From Dokdonella_A sp040002595 (GTDB taxonomy: Bacteria; Pseudomonadota; Gammaproteobacteria; Xanthomonadales; Rhodanobacteraceae), in NCBI GenBank assembly GCA_040002595.1, contig JBDUED010000081.1:1-10173 (forward strand): a DNA stretch of 10,173 bases, given 5' to 3'. Made by a program: the position numbers and the translations under genes. The notes beneath the pieces were generated by a model. That model searched no databases and was not told the DNA's origin. It saw nothing but the letters and a program-made list of their open reading frames with translations. Shown here in pieces: positions 1 through 7,035 of this stretch (position 1 is the stretch's first letter; every line of letters starts with the position of its first letter).

Positions 1-301
1 CGCCGACCAGCGCGGGATTGTCGTAGAAACTGCCGTCGGCGATCGCCGCGTCGATCCGGGTCAGATCCTGGTACACGATGCGCCCCGCGCCGATATTCAT
101 GTGACCGACTTCGGAGTTGCCCATCTGGCCATCTGGAAGACCGACCGCCCCACCGTGCGTTTCGACGAGGGTGTGCGGATACTCGATCAGCAGTCGACGC
201 CAATTCGGGCAGCTCGCCAGTGCGATCGCGTTGTGCGCGGTGCCGACGCGATGGCCCCAGCCATCAAGAATCAAGAGAAGAACAGGTTTTGGGCGCGCCA
301 C
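1..301 (-). CDS. gpmI: 2,3-bisphosphoglycerate-independent phosphoglycerate mutase, N-terminal part (runs off the window)
   Basis: GpmI interconverts 3-phosphoglycerate and 2-phosphoglycerate in cytosolic glycolysis and gluconeogenesis, using two Mn ions and a phosphoserine intermediate. Only the first 100 residues are present; the family is usually a little over 500 residues long. The visible part is strongly diagnostic. It has the first metal-binding motif LDGWG (Asp14), then YPHTL near residue 41, then VGLPDGQMGNSEVGHMN at about 53-69 with the catalytic Ser63, and GAGRIVYQDLTRID after it. I chose the GTG at 301 because it gives MARPKP directly before the first beta-strand; an in-frame stop lies 13 codons upstream and there is no ATG in between. 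The ribosome-binding site is weak (CGGA about 10 bases upstream). It is transcribed away from the M28 peptidase gene. The family call is secure; the exact start is slightly uncertain. Confidence 0.95.
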   Translation of the reverse strand, partial: MARPKPVLLLILDGWGHRVGTAHNAIALASCPNWRRLLIEYPHTLVETHGGAVGLPDGQMGNSEVGHMNIGAGRIVYQDLTRIDAAIADGSFYDNPALVG

Positions 302-432
302 GGCAAGGTGTCCGGTGGATTGTGCGGGGCCTCAATGCTAGCCGAAGCGATTGCGCGGCGTCGTGAATGCGGCGGGGCCGCGTGTCGGCATCTTTCTGCG
401 CCTTTGCGCCGTCAGCGAAAGGATGCAGTCAA

Positions 433-459
433 TTGTCCGTATACCCCGCGGCCTACAAT
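433..459 (+). promoter_or_regulatory. Putative sigma70 promoter of the M28 peptidase gene
   Basis: A good -10 hexamer TACAAT (454-459) lies 26 bases before the ATG at 486. The only reasonable -35 is TTGTCC at 433-438, with a short 15-base spacer, so the match is partial. A start of transcription near 466 would leave a 20-base leader holding the GGAG ribosome-binding site at 476-479. The 302-485 gap between the divergent genes holds nothing else I can identify. Confidence 0.4.
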
Positions 460-485
460 GGACGTTTCCGCAAGCGGAGACCCCC

Positions 486-2231
486 ATGCCCGTCATTCCC
501 GGTCGGCAGCTTCCCGCGACCTTGCTGGTGCTGATTTTCTGCGGCTGCGGAATGCAGGAATCGGCATTCACCGCATCGAAAAATCCGCCATCCCCGACCA
601 CGGCGCACTTGCCCGGACTCGCGTCGGTCGTGCCTACGGCAGACGGGCATTTCTCTGCCGAGATAAGCGCAGAGGATTTCGCCGCGCGCTTGAAAAAAGT
701 TTCATCCGACGAATTCGAAGGACGCAAACCCGGCACCCTCGGCGAACGCCTGACCACCAACTGGATCAAGCATCAATTCGAGCAGGTTGGCCTCAAGCCC
801 GGCAACCACGGCAACTGGTTGCAGAGCGTACCCATGGTCGAGACGAGCTTGCTTGACCCAGATCACGTCACCCTGGACATCGACGTCGGCGGCGACCCGG
901 AACCGTTCGCGTATCGCAAGGACATGATCATATATTCGCTGGATGCGAGCCCCGCGGTCGCCATCAACCATTCGCAGATCGTGTTCGTCGGTTACGGCGT
1001 CGACGCGCCCGAGTACCAGTGGAACGACTACGCGGGTCTCGACGTGAAAGGCAAGACTGTCGTTGTGCTGGTCAACGATCCGGGTTGGGGCAACCACGAC
1101 GCGTCGCTGTTCAAGGGCTCGGCGCTCACGTATTACGGCCGCTGGACGTACAAATTCGAGGAAGCCGCGCGCAAGGGCGCAGCCGCATGCCTGATCGTGC
1201 ATGAGACGCCGGGCGCGGGTTATCCGTGGGATGTCGTGATCAACAGTTGGACCGGCGCGCAACAATCGCTGCCGCCGGATGTCGATCCGGCGCCGCGCCT
1301 TTCAGCCGCCGGCTGGCTGACCACGCAGGCGGCACAGCGCCTTTTCGCAAAGGCCGGCAGGGATTTCGATGCGCTGAAGAAAAGCGCGGACCTGCGCGGC
1401 TTCAAACCAACCGATCTCGGCGCAACGTTGTCGACTCATTTCAAAAACACGGTTACCCATTCAAGTTCGGAAAACGTGCTCGGCTTGTTGCCAGGCAGCA
1501 CGCATCCCGATGAAGTCATCGTCTACTCGGCGCATTGGGATCACTTCGGCAAGGACCCCCATCTCGTCGGCGACCAGATCTACAACGGCGCGATCGACAA
1601 CGGAACCGGCGTTGCCGCCCTGATCGAAATCGCCGAAGCTTTCACGCACCAGCAACCGCCTCCGCAACGCTCGGTACTGTTCATCGCCGATACCCTGGAA
1701 GAAGCCGGCCTGCTGGGCTCCGCGTACTACGTCGCGCATCCAGTGTTTCCGCTTGCGAAAACCGTTGCCGACATCAACATGGACGCATTGCCGATGATGG
1801 GCCCGACCAAGAACATTGCTGTCATCAGTTGGGGCCAATCCGAACTGGACGATTTGATCGAGCAAGCAGCCGCTACGCAAGGGCGCACCATCGTCGCCGA
1901 TGATGCCCCCGACAAGGGGTTCTTCTTCCGCTCCGACCAATTCAACTTTGCCAAGCTAGGCGTACCCGTGCTTTATGCACGTTCGGGGCTCAACCTCGTC
2001 GATGGCGGCGAGCAAGCCGGCCGCGCGGGCTATGCCGATTACACCGCCAACCACTATCACAAGCCGAGTGACAACTACGATCCGAACTGGGATTTCCGCG
2101 GTGTGATTGCCGATGTGAAGGCATTTTATGCGGTCGGAAAAAACCTCGCCGCCGAAACTGGTTTTCCACAATGGAAATCAGGCGCAGATTTTCATCGCCC
2201 GTTGACACAAGAAGGCAAAGCCAGCCGATGA
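486..2231 (+). CDS. Exported M28-family zinc aminopeptidase with PA domain, probable lipoprotein
   Basis: This 581-residue protein is a predicted co-catalytic zinc exopeptidase that removes N-terminal residues from peptides outside the cytoplasm. A short signal-like hydrophobic stretch (residues 11-18) is followed by Cys19-Gly-Cys21, a non-canonical lipobox, so outer-membrane anchoring or simple secretion are both possible. A protease-associated (PA) insert lies at about 140-250 (FVGYGV, then GLDVKGKTVVVLVNDPG). The catalytic part carries the expected M28 ligands in order: His350 and Asp352 in SAHWDHFG, Asp371 in GAIDNGTG, Glu405-Glu406 in DTLEEAG (general base and ligand), Asp433 in NMDA and His525 in HYHKPSD. 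All are present, so it should be active. The ATG at 486 has GGAG six bases upstream; the reading frame stays open for 45 more codons upstream, but those residues lack signal-peptide character. It stands alone on its strand. The substrate cannot be told from sequence. Confidence 0.9.
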   Translation: MPVIPGRQLPATLLVLIFCGCGMQESAFTASKNPPSPTTAHLPGLASVVPTADGHFSAEISAEDFAARLKKVSSDEFEGRKPGTLGERLTTNWIKHQFEQVGLKPGNHGNWLQSVPMVETSLLDPDHVTLDIDVGGDPEPFAYRKDMIIYSLDASPAVAINHSQIVFVGYGVDAPEYQWNDYAGLDVKGKTVVVLVNDPGWGNHDASLFKGSALTYYGRWTYKFEEAARKGAAACLIVHETPGAGYPWDVVINSWTGAQQSLPPDVDPAPRLSAAGWLTTQAAQRLFAKAGRDFDALKKSADLRGFKPTDLGATLSTHFKNTVTHSSSENVLGLLPGSTHPDEVIVYSAHWDHFGKDPHLVGDQIYNGAIDNGTGVAALIEIAEAFTHQQPPPQRSVLFIADTLEEAGLLGSAYYVAHPVFPLAKTVADINMDALPMMGPTKNIAVISWGQSELDDLIEQAAATQGRTIVADDAPDKGFFFRSDQFNFAKLGVPVLYARSGLNLVDGGEQAGRAGYADYTANHYHKPSDNYDPNWDFRGVIADVKAFYAVGKNLAAETGFPQWKSGADFHRPLTQEGKASR

Positions 2232-2301
2232 GGCTGCACGCATGCCAACAAGGATTTATTGAAGACGCGGATTGATCCCCGCATCCATTGAGAAACATCC
2301 A

Positions 2302-2321
2302 GCGCGAATGCTGTCTCGCGC
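2302..2321 (-). terminator. Weak hairpin just after ubiE, possible terminator
   Basis: GCGCGA (2302-2307) and TCGCGC (2316-2321) form a 6-bp stem with an 8-base loop, one base beyond the ubiE stop codon. On the ubiE strand it is followed only by a mixed stretch containing GTTTCT, not a proper U-tract. It lies between two convergent genes, where a bidirectional terminator would be useful, but the match to an intrinsic terminator is poor. Confidence 0.25.
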
Positions 2322-2322
2322 C

Positions 2323-3072
2323 TCAGACGCGATATCCGCGATGAATCGCAACGATGCCGGCGCTGAGATTGCGCACGTCGACCTTGGCAAAACCAGCCGT
2401 CTCCATCATCACTTTGAGCGTCGCCTGATCCGGATGCTTGCGGATGGATTCGGCGAGATAGCGGTAACTGGACGCGTCACCGGCTATCAGCTTGCCGATG
2501 CGCGGCAATACCTGGAACGAATGGAAATCGTAGAGCGACTTGAGGAGAGGCGCGCGCAGCGTGGAAAATTCCAGCACCAGCGCGCGACCACCGATCTTTA
2601 GGACGCGATGGATCTCGGCCAGCGCCGTGTCCTTGTGCGTGACATTTCGAAGGCCGAACGCCATCGTCACGCAATCAAAACTCTTGTCGGGGAACGGCAG
2701 GGACTCGGCGTCCATCTGCGACCAGTCGAGCCCGCGGGCAATCCCCCGATCGAGCAAACGGTTGCGACCAACCTTGAGCATTGCGCCATTGATGTCGCCC
2801 ACGACCACACTGCCGTTTGCACCGACCTTGGGCAGCAGCAGCGCCGCGATATCGCCCGTGCCCCCGGCCAGATCGAGCACGCGATCTCCCTCGCGCACGC
2901 CACTGGTCGCGACAAAATAGCGTTTCCACAAACGATGCACGCCGAACGACATCAAGTCGTTCATCACGTCGTAATTGCGCGCCACCGATGTGAACACGTC
3001 CGCGACAAGTCTTGCCTTGTCGGCTTCGGGTACGTCGCGATAACCGAAATGCGTGGTGGGTGATTCGTCCAT
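2323..3072 (-). CDS. ubiE: Ubiquinone/menaquinone biosynthesis C-methyltransferase UbiE
   Basis: UbiE transfers a methyl group from S-adenosylmethionine to carbon of the quinone ring: the benzoquinol step of ubiquinone synthesis, and demethylmenaquinol methylation in organisms that make menaquinone. The 249-residue length fits the family (E. coli UbiE is 251). Visible features are the N-terminal family signature NYDVMNDLMSFGVHRLWKR (about 33-51), SAM motif I VLDLAGGTGDIA (65-76), the acidic residue Asp93 in VGDINGAML, and the second family signature around HRVLKIGGRALVLEFS. The C-terminus IHRGYRV is typical. I chose the ATG at 3072 rather than an in-frame GTG six codons upstream, because homologues start close to this point; neither has a clear ribosome-binding site. 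Unlike E. coli, ubiJ and ubiB do not follow; the gene ends facing the M28 peptidase. The 168 bases upstream (3073-3240) hold no gene I can support. Confidence 0.95.
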   Translation of the reverse strand: MDESPTTHFGYRDVPEADKARLVADVFTSVARNYDVMNDLMSFGVHRLWKRYFVATSGVREGDRVLDLAGGTGDIAALLLPKVGANGSVVVGDINGAMLKVGRNRLLDRGIARGLDWSQMDAESLPFPDKSFDCVTMAFGLRNVTHKDTALAEIHRVLKIGGRALVLEFSTLRAPLLKSLYDFHSFQVLPRIGKLIAGDASSYRYLAESIRKHPDQATLKVMMETAGFAKVDVRNLSAGIVAIHRGYRV

Positions 3073-3240
3073 GTGCGCATGGTACCGCACGCGGTGGCGG
3101 CGCTTGTCGATCGCCCGGGCTATCGCTGCCCCCGCCAGACCGGCGCGTCGCCGTCAAACGAATTCTGGTCGTTGTCGCGCGCAAACGATCCACTCCGGCC
3201 GTGGCGGTTCGTCCGCTGCGTGGCGGTGGCGACTGGCGGA

Positions 3241-3597
3241 TCAGTCGCGCGAACGGTCAGCAGCGGCGAGTGCGTCCAGATACGCCTGCCAGTTTCTTGC
3301 CTGATCACGTCCCAGTTCGTGGAGCACGTCCCATGAAAACAGGCCGGTCGCGTGACCGTCGTCGAAACGCAGCAGCACCGCGTAATTGCCGACCGGTTCT
3401 ACCGCGTCGATATTGACGTGATGTTTGCCCGCGACCAGCACGCGCTGGCTGCGGCCATGCCCTTGCACTTCAGCGCTCGGCGAATGCACGCGCAGATATT
3501 CGGCCGGCAAGCGGAACGTCTCGCCGCTGTCGAAGGCGACTTCGAGTAAGTGCGAGGCGCGATGCAGGATGATGTTCGTGGGTTGCGGATGGGTCAT
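3241..3597 (-). CDS. DUF971 / GBBH-like N-terminal domain protein
   Basis: This is a 118-residue single-domain protein of the DUF971 family (also called gamma-butyrobetaine hydroxylase-like N-terminal domain, PF06155). Recognisable elements are FRLPAEYLRVHSPSAEVQGHG (about 28-48), the VNIDAVEPVGNYAVLLRFDDGH core (61-82) and TGLFSWDVLHELG (84-96) followed by a WQAYLDAL helix. The biochemical role is not settled. The same domain is fused to Mrp/ApbC-type iron-sulfur carriers in plants (HCF101), and stand-alone copies commonly lie beside hslVU in gammaproteobacteria. The ATG at 3597 gives the standard family N-terminus; the frame is open upstream through the REP pair, but that stretch is not protein-like. 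No clear Shine-Dalgarno sequence is present. ubiE follows 168 bases downstream on the same strand. Confidence 0.88.
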   Translation of the reverse strand: MTHPQPTNIILHRASHLLEVAFDSGETFRLPAEYLRVHSPSAEVQGHGRSQRVLVAGKHHVNIDAVEPVGNYAVLLRFDDGHATGLFSWDVLHELGRDQARNWQAYLDALAAADRSRD

Positions 3598-3616
3598 CGC
3601 GACATCGCCAGGCGAT

Positions 3617-3702
3617 TGCGGCAGCGACGGCAGCCCCGATGCTTTTTCGCGCTCCCCAGCATACGCAAGCTCAAAGGCATCGCGGCTGCCGCCGCTCCCA
3701 CA
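3617..3702. repeat. Inverted pair of REP-like palindromes (BIME-like)
   Basis: The left arm (3617-3645) and right arm (3673-3702) are imperfect reverse complements, differing at about five positions over 29-30 bases. Read on the minus strand, the right arm is TGTGGGAGCGGCGGCAGCC followed by GCGATGCC; it carries an internal REP-type hairpin, GCGGC (3682-3686), loop TGCC, GCCGC (3691-3695). The left arm is a decayed copy in which the small stem no longer pairs well. This layout, two palindromes head to head with a spacer of about 27 bases, matches the GTGGGAGCGGC...GCCGCGATGC REP elements that I associate with Xanthomonadales and Pseudomonas and that are mobilised by RAYT transposases. No RAYT gene is in the window. 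The pair fills most of the gap between the 204-residue protein gene and DUF971. Confidence 0.75.
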
Positions 3703-3715
3703 GAATATCCACGCG

Positions 3716-4330
3716 TCAATGCAGCGTGTCGGACAATGAGGCGCGCGGCGCCAGCGGATCGGCCGGCGAACCCGCCACCAACCACAGCGCTTCGAGATAA
3801 CCACTGCCGAACCCAATCGACCCGAGCGCATCGAATTCGTACGCACCGGTGTCCGGATACCACGCCGCGTTCGGATCGAGTTCGCGCAGAACCAACGCTT
3901 GCGGGTCGATCTGCTCAAGTTGGCCGACATAGCTGATTTCGCCGTCTTCGTCCTCAAGCACGTTGACCGAGATCAGGGGCGCGCAGGCGGCAGCCGAGCG
4001 CGCGATCGAAGCCCAGTCATCGAGACAAAAATCCGCCGGTATCGCCAGCGCTTCGCCACGCAACGCCAGAGCTTTCTCGACAAATTCGCGCGCCGGATCG
4101 ATTTCCAGCGCGCTGATATCGGTTAACGCGATCGCGATGTAGCCGTCGAAACGCATCGCGTCGCCGACCTCGGCAATCAGGCAAAAATCTCGCGACAGCG
4201 CCGCGACATAACCGTGGATGACACCCGGTTGCAGGCGCTCGCGCAGGATGCGCAGCGGAATGCGCCGCTCGAACGCTTCGCGCAGTTCGGCGCGTACGCC
4301 GCGAGGTTTGAAGGGAATGACCGTACTCAT
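3716..4330 (-). CDS. Uncharacterised protein, possibly two similar beta-rich (SH3/Sm-like) halves
   Basis: I do not recognise a named family. The 204-residue protein has no signal peptide, transmembrane segment or obvious catalytic motif and should be cytosolic. Two stretches look alike. Residues 38-77 (IHGYVAALSRDFCLIAEV, ending in TDISALEI) and 132-178 (ISYVGQLEQIDPQALVLREL, ending in EFDALGSIGFGSGYLEAL) share a pattern of short beta-strands, a hydrophobic centre, then an acidic D-I/A-x-x-L/I turn. This suggests a duplicated small barrel, joined by a helix-rich linker (80-115). A basic N-terminal helix (residues 9-34) precedes it. The ATG at 4330 is the only good start, though no clear ribosome-binding site precedes it. 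Codon use and GC content look like those of its neighbours. It lies between xerC and DUF971, the place where hslV-hslU stand in Xanthomonas genomes. No function is proposed. Confidence 0.7.
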   Translation of the reverse strand: MSTVIPFKPRGVRAELREAFERRIPLRILRERLQPGVIHGYVAALSRDFCLIAEVGDAMRFDGYIAIALTDISALEIDPAREFVEKALALRGEALAIPADFCLDDWASIARSAAACAPLISVNVLEDEDGEISYVGQLEQIDPQALVLRELDPNAAWYPDTGAYEFDALGSIGFGSGYLEALWLVAGSPADPLAPRASLSDTLH

Positions 4331-4467
4331 GCGCGTATGGTCCGGGGTTAAGCCGGGGCGCGCAAGCTATTCGGGGAAAAAGGGTGACCGGGAATCGTAG
4401 CCGGCCAGCGGAAGACAGGCATAACCGCGAAGCTTGGTATTGAAAGCCCATTTGACATCACCGCTGC

Positions 4468-5364
4468 TCAGCGCTTGCGCCTCGCGCGCGGATGCGCCGC
4501 GTCGTAGACCTTGGCCAGGTGCTGGAAATCCAGATGCGTGTAGATCTGCGTGGTGCCGATGTCGGCATGTCCAAGCAGCTCCTGCACTGCGCGCAGATCG
4601 CCGGAGGATTCAAGCAGGTGACTGGCGCAGGAGTGACGCAGCAGATGCGGGTACACACGCTTCCAGATGCCCTGCTCGTTCGCACGTTTCTTCAACCGGG
4701 CGCGCAGACCGTTGGGCGTCAGCGGTTGGCCGCGGCGGCCGCGCACCAGCGGATCGGCCTCGCCCGGCTCGTCCTGTTCGCGCACCGCTGCCAGTGCGGC
4801 AAGTGCCTTCGCGCCGACGGGCACGATGCGCGTCTTCGAGCCTTTGCCGGTCACGCGCAGCATGCCGTCGCCCGCATCGAGATCGCGCCAACGCACGCCG
4901 CACAGTTCCGCCACGCGCAGGCCGCTCGAATACAACAGTTCAAACAAGGCGCGGTCGTGTACCGCTTCTGCATCGTCGCCGGGCACTTCGACCAATGCCG
5001 ACATTTCATCCGCATCGAGTACCTGCGGCAGCTTGCGCTGTACCTTGGGCGAGCGCAAACCGATCGCCGGATTGCTCGCGATCTGGCCTTCACGTGCGAG
5101 GAAGCGGAAAAAACTGCGCCACGCCGACGCAAGTCCGCGCAAGGTCGATGGGGAATGGTGGGTGCGCCGATGCTGCTCGGCAAGCAGCGATTGCACCTGG
5201 TCGGCCTTGAGATCGCGCCAGCGGACCAGCGCGCGCGCGTCGGCAAAATCGGCGAGGATCGCCAGTGCATGCGCGTAATGATCGATCGTGCCTGGTGCAT
5301 AGCGACGTTCGCTGCGCAGATAGCGCAGGAACTGATCGATCGCGCTGCCGAGTGCCACGTCCAC
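4468..5364 (-). CDS. xerC: Site-specific tyrosine recombinase XerC
   Basis: XerC works with XerD and FtsK at the dif site to resolve chromosome dimers into monomers before cell division. The 298-residue length is exactly that of the family. An N-terminal SAM-like core-binding domain (about 5-90) precedes the catalytic domain (about 112-290). All catalytic residues are visible: Arg150 in SGLRVAEL, Lys174 in TGKGSKTR, His240 and Arg243 in PHLLRHSCASHLL, His266 in LLGHADIGTTQIYTH and the nucleophile Tyr275. The start is a GTG at 5364, only eight bases after the DUF484 stop, with an AGG about nine bases upstream; translational coupling is likely. Position directly after dapF and DUF484 identifies it as XerC rather than XerD or an integron/phage integrase. 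A 137-base gap with no recognisable gene or terminator (4331-4467) separates it from the next gene. Confidence 0.95.
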   Translation of the reverse strand: MDVALGSAIDQFLRYLRSERRYAPGTIDHYAHALAILADFADARALVRWRDLKADQVQSLLAEQHRRTHHSPSTLRGLASAWRSFFRFLAREGQIASNPAIGLRSPKVQRKLPQVLDADEMSALVEVPGDDAEAVHDRALFELLYSSGLRVAELCGVRWRDLDAGDGMLRVTGKGSKTRIVPVGAKALAALAAVREQDEPGEADPLVRGRRGQPLTPNGLRARLKKRANEQGIWKRVYPHLLRHSCASHLLESSGDLRAVQELLGHADIGTTQIYTHLDFQHLAKVYDAAHPRARRKR

Positions 5365-5372
5365 TTGACGGC

Positions 5373-6053
5373 CTAGGTCGGGAACCGCGCGATCGCAGTC
5401 GAAATCGCCTCGCCAATCAGCTTCAAAAACACCGTGCCCATGCCGGGATGGAAGCGGTTTTCATCGTGGCTGCCGATGGCGAGCATGCCGATCGAGGAGA
5501 TCGGCAACAGCACGGTCGAATGCACCGCGCCGGCATGCTGGCCGAACAGCGTGTCGAGCTTGTCCTGCTGCAGCCGACCGCACAACGGATCGGCACGCTT
5601 GAGAAATTCAGCGAACGCGGGAAACGCCGCAGCGCCGGCCGGTTCGGCAATCAGCCACGGTGCCTGGGGCAGATCGGTATCGGCGCGAAACAACACGAGG
5701 CGCACCAGATCGGTGTGAAAATCCTCGGTCAGCGCAGCGACGATCGCATTCGCGGTTTCCGGCAACGTGCTGGCGCGCATCAACGCAAGCGTGAGCGTAT
5801 GCACGCGCACCATGAGATTTTCGTTCTCGTGCGCGATTTCGACCAACTCGTGCAGACGCCGGCCGAGTTCGCGGTTCTTGTCGCGCAGCACGTCAAGCTG
5901 ATAGCTCGCCAGCGAAGCGGCGGAACCTTGTTCGCGCGGCAACACCAGCGCCATCGCGAGATCCGGAAACTCATTGAGAAATTCCGGGTGACGGCGCAGA
6001 TAACTGGCCACTTCCATCGCGTCAAGACTGTCCTTGATGCTCAGTTCGCTCAT
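5373..6053 (-). CDS. DUF484 family protein (GAF-like domain)
   Basis: This 226-residue protein belongs to the DUF484 family (YigA in E. coli), which sits between dapF and xerC in many gammaproteobacteria. Its molecular role is unknown; the family is regarded as having a GAF-like fold, so ligand sensing is possible but unproven. The N-terminal helix (VASYLRRHPEFLNEFPDL, about 15-32) is the family hallmark, followed by a predicted coiled helix (residues 50-85, SYQLDVLRDKNRELGRRLHEL region) and the C-terminal alpha/beta domain ending with VLLPISSIGMLAIGSHDENRFHPGMGTVFL. The ATG at 6053 is supported by a GAGGA a few bases upstream. The frame is open further, to a TTG inside dapF, but that would add a 49-residue extension absent from the family. 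xerC begins eight bases after its stop. Confidence 0.9.
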   Translation of the reverse strand: MSELSIKDSLDAMEVASYLRRHPEFLNEFPDLAMALVLPREQGSAASLASYQLDVLRDKNRELGRRLHELVEIAHENENLMVRVHTLTLALMRASTLPETANAIVAALTEDFHTDLVRLVLFRADTDLPQAPWLIAEPAGAAAFPAFAEFLKRADPLCGRLQQDKLDTLFGQHAGAVHSTVLLPISSIGMLAIGSHDENRFHPGMGTVFLKLIGEAISTAIARFPT

Positions 6054-6162
6054 GACATCCTCATAGGTGTTGCGGGCTGCGCCCCGTGATTGGCTGAGCA
6101 CTGCTTCAGCTTTGCCAAAATCCGTCCATGGAATTCCTCCCGCTGGCATCCCTGCCTTCTCC

Positions 6163-7023
6163 TCAGCCGCCAGTGGGCGGCTTCGACCATTCTCCTTCAA
6201 ACACGAATGTCGCGGGGCCGCACATCCACAGCGTGTGCCCGGCGCCTTCCCAGCGGATGTCGAGTGCGCCGCCGGGCAACGTCACGTGCACGTCAGCGTC
6301 AAGCTTGGCACGCCTGCGCAGCAGCGCAACTGCGGCGCAGGCACCGCTCCCGCAAGCCAGCGTCTCGCCGACGCCGCGTTCCCACACGCGCAGACGGATC
6401 GCCTGGCGCGAAACGACCTGCGCGAAGCCGACATTGCATGCGTGCGCAAACGCCGGCGCATGTTCGATCTGCGGACCAAGCACCGCGACCGGCGCGCGCC
6501 CGATGTCGTCAACCTCGACCAAGGCATGCGGATTCCCCATCGATACGGCACCAATTTCGATCGCCTGCCCGGCAATCTCGATCGTGTAAAGCAAACCGGC
6601 CTCGTCAAAGGCGCCGGCAGCGACCACGAGCCCTATCGCGCCCGCATCGAACTGCGGCTCGCCCATGTCGGCTCGTACGCGACCATCCGCCAGTAGTTCG
6701 ACCGCGACCGGACCGGATGGACTTTCGAGCTTGACACGGCCTGCGCCCAATGTGCCGTCGCGCGCCAGCCAACTCGCGACGCAGCGCACGCCGTTGCCGC
6801 ATTGTCCGGCGCGAGAGCCGTCGCTGTTCCAGATCCCGTAGGCGAAAGCGCACGAGGCATCGCGCGCAGGTTCGATCGTCAGCAATTGATCGAATCCAAC
6901 GCCCAAGTGCCGATCGCCGAACAGACGGATGGCGGCTGCGTCCCACACAAACTCGTGCTCGCGGGCATCGACGATCACGAAATCGTTGCCGAGGCCGTGC
7001 ATCTTGCTGAAACGAAGACTCAT
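6163..7023 (-). CDS. dapF: Diaminopimelate epimerase DapF
   Basis: DapF converts LL-diaminopimelate to meso-diaminopimelate in the cytosol, supplying peptidoglycan cross-links and the last precursor of lysine. It is a cofactor-free two-base racemase. The 286-residue protein carries both catalytic cysteines: Cys75 in GQCGNGVRC and Cys224 in LACGSGAC. Other family motifs are MHGLGNDFVIVD (8-19), GVGFDQLL (41-48), WNSDGS with substrate-binding Asn66, SMGNPHALVEVDD (161-173) and ERGVGET (215-221). The ATG at 7023 is preferred over a GTG two codons upstream because it gives the usual MxLxFSKMHG start. It follows lptM after 12 bases, so the two are probably cotranscribed. A perfect 7-bp hairpin overlaps its stop codon. 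Confidence 0.97.
   Translation of the reverse strand: MSLRFSKMHGLGNDFVIVDAREHEFVWDAAAIRLFGDRHLGVGFDQLLTIEPARDASCAFAYGIWNSDGSRAGQCGNGVRCVASWLARDGTLGAGRVKLESPSGPVAVELLADGRVRADMGEPQFDAGAIGLVVAAGAFDEAGLLYTIEIAGQAIEIGAVSMGNPHALVEVDDIGRAPVAVLGPQIEHAPAFAHACNVGFAQVVSRQAIRLRVWERGVGETLACGSGACAAVALLRRRAKLDADVHVTLPGGALDIRWEGAGHTLWMCGPATFVFEGEWSKPPTGG
6165..6182 (-). other. Perfect 7-bp hairpin at the 3' end of dapF
   Basis: AGCCGCC (6165-6171) and GGCGGCT (6176-6182) are perfect complements around a 4-base loop; the stop codon of dapF (6163-6165) touches the base of the stem. No run of T follows on the dapF strand (the next bases are purine-rich), so it is not a standard intrinsic terminator. It could stabilise the upstream message or tune expression between dapF and DUF484, or be chance in GC-rich DNA. 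Confidence 0.3.
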
Positions 7024-7035
7024 GCGCACATCGGG

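Noticed and set aside
101..856. A 251-codon plus-strand open frame crossing the gpmI start, the intergenic gap and the 5' part of the M28 gene.
   Set aside because: It conflicts with two confident genes and its translation is Arg-rich with no domain signal.
3073..3240. Possible small gene or promoter in the 168-base gap upstream of ubiE.
   Set aside because: The short open frames here are Arg-rich with no motif or ribosome-binding site, and no -35/-10 pair with acceptable spacing was found; TTGACG on the minus strand lacks a matching -10.
4452..4457. A perfect TTGACA -35 hexamer on the plus strand near the end of xerC.
   Set aside because: There is no -10 at 16-18 bases and no plus-strand gene downstream, so it is probably chance.
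4492..5376. A 294-codon plus-strand open frame covering almost all of xerC in antisense.
   Set aside because: XerC on the other strand has every catalytic residue. The antisense product is rich in Arg, Ala and His with no domain pattern, as expected for a mirror frame in GC-rich DNA.
5265..6089. A 274-codon plus-strand open frame antisense to DUF484.
   Set aside because: DUF484 is a recognised family with a good ribosome-binding site and conserved neighbours; the opposite frame has no family features.
5373..6200. A longer DUF484 reading frame starting at a TTG inside dapF.
   Set aside because: The ATG at 6053 has a clear GAGGA site and matches the family N-terminus; the extra 49 residues do not look conserved.
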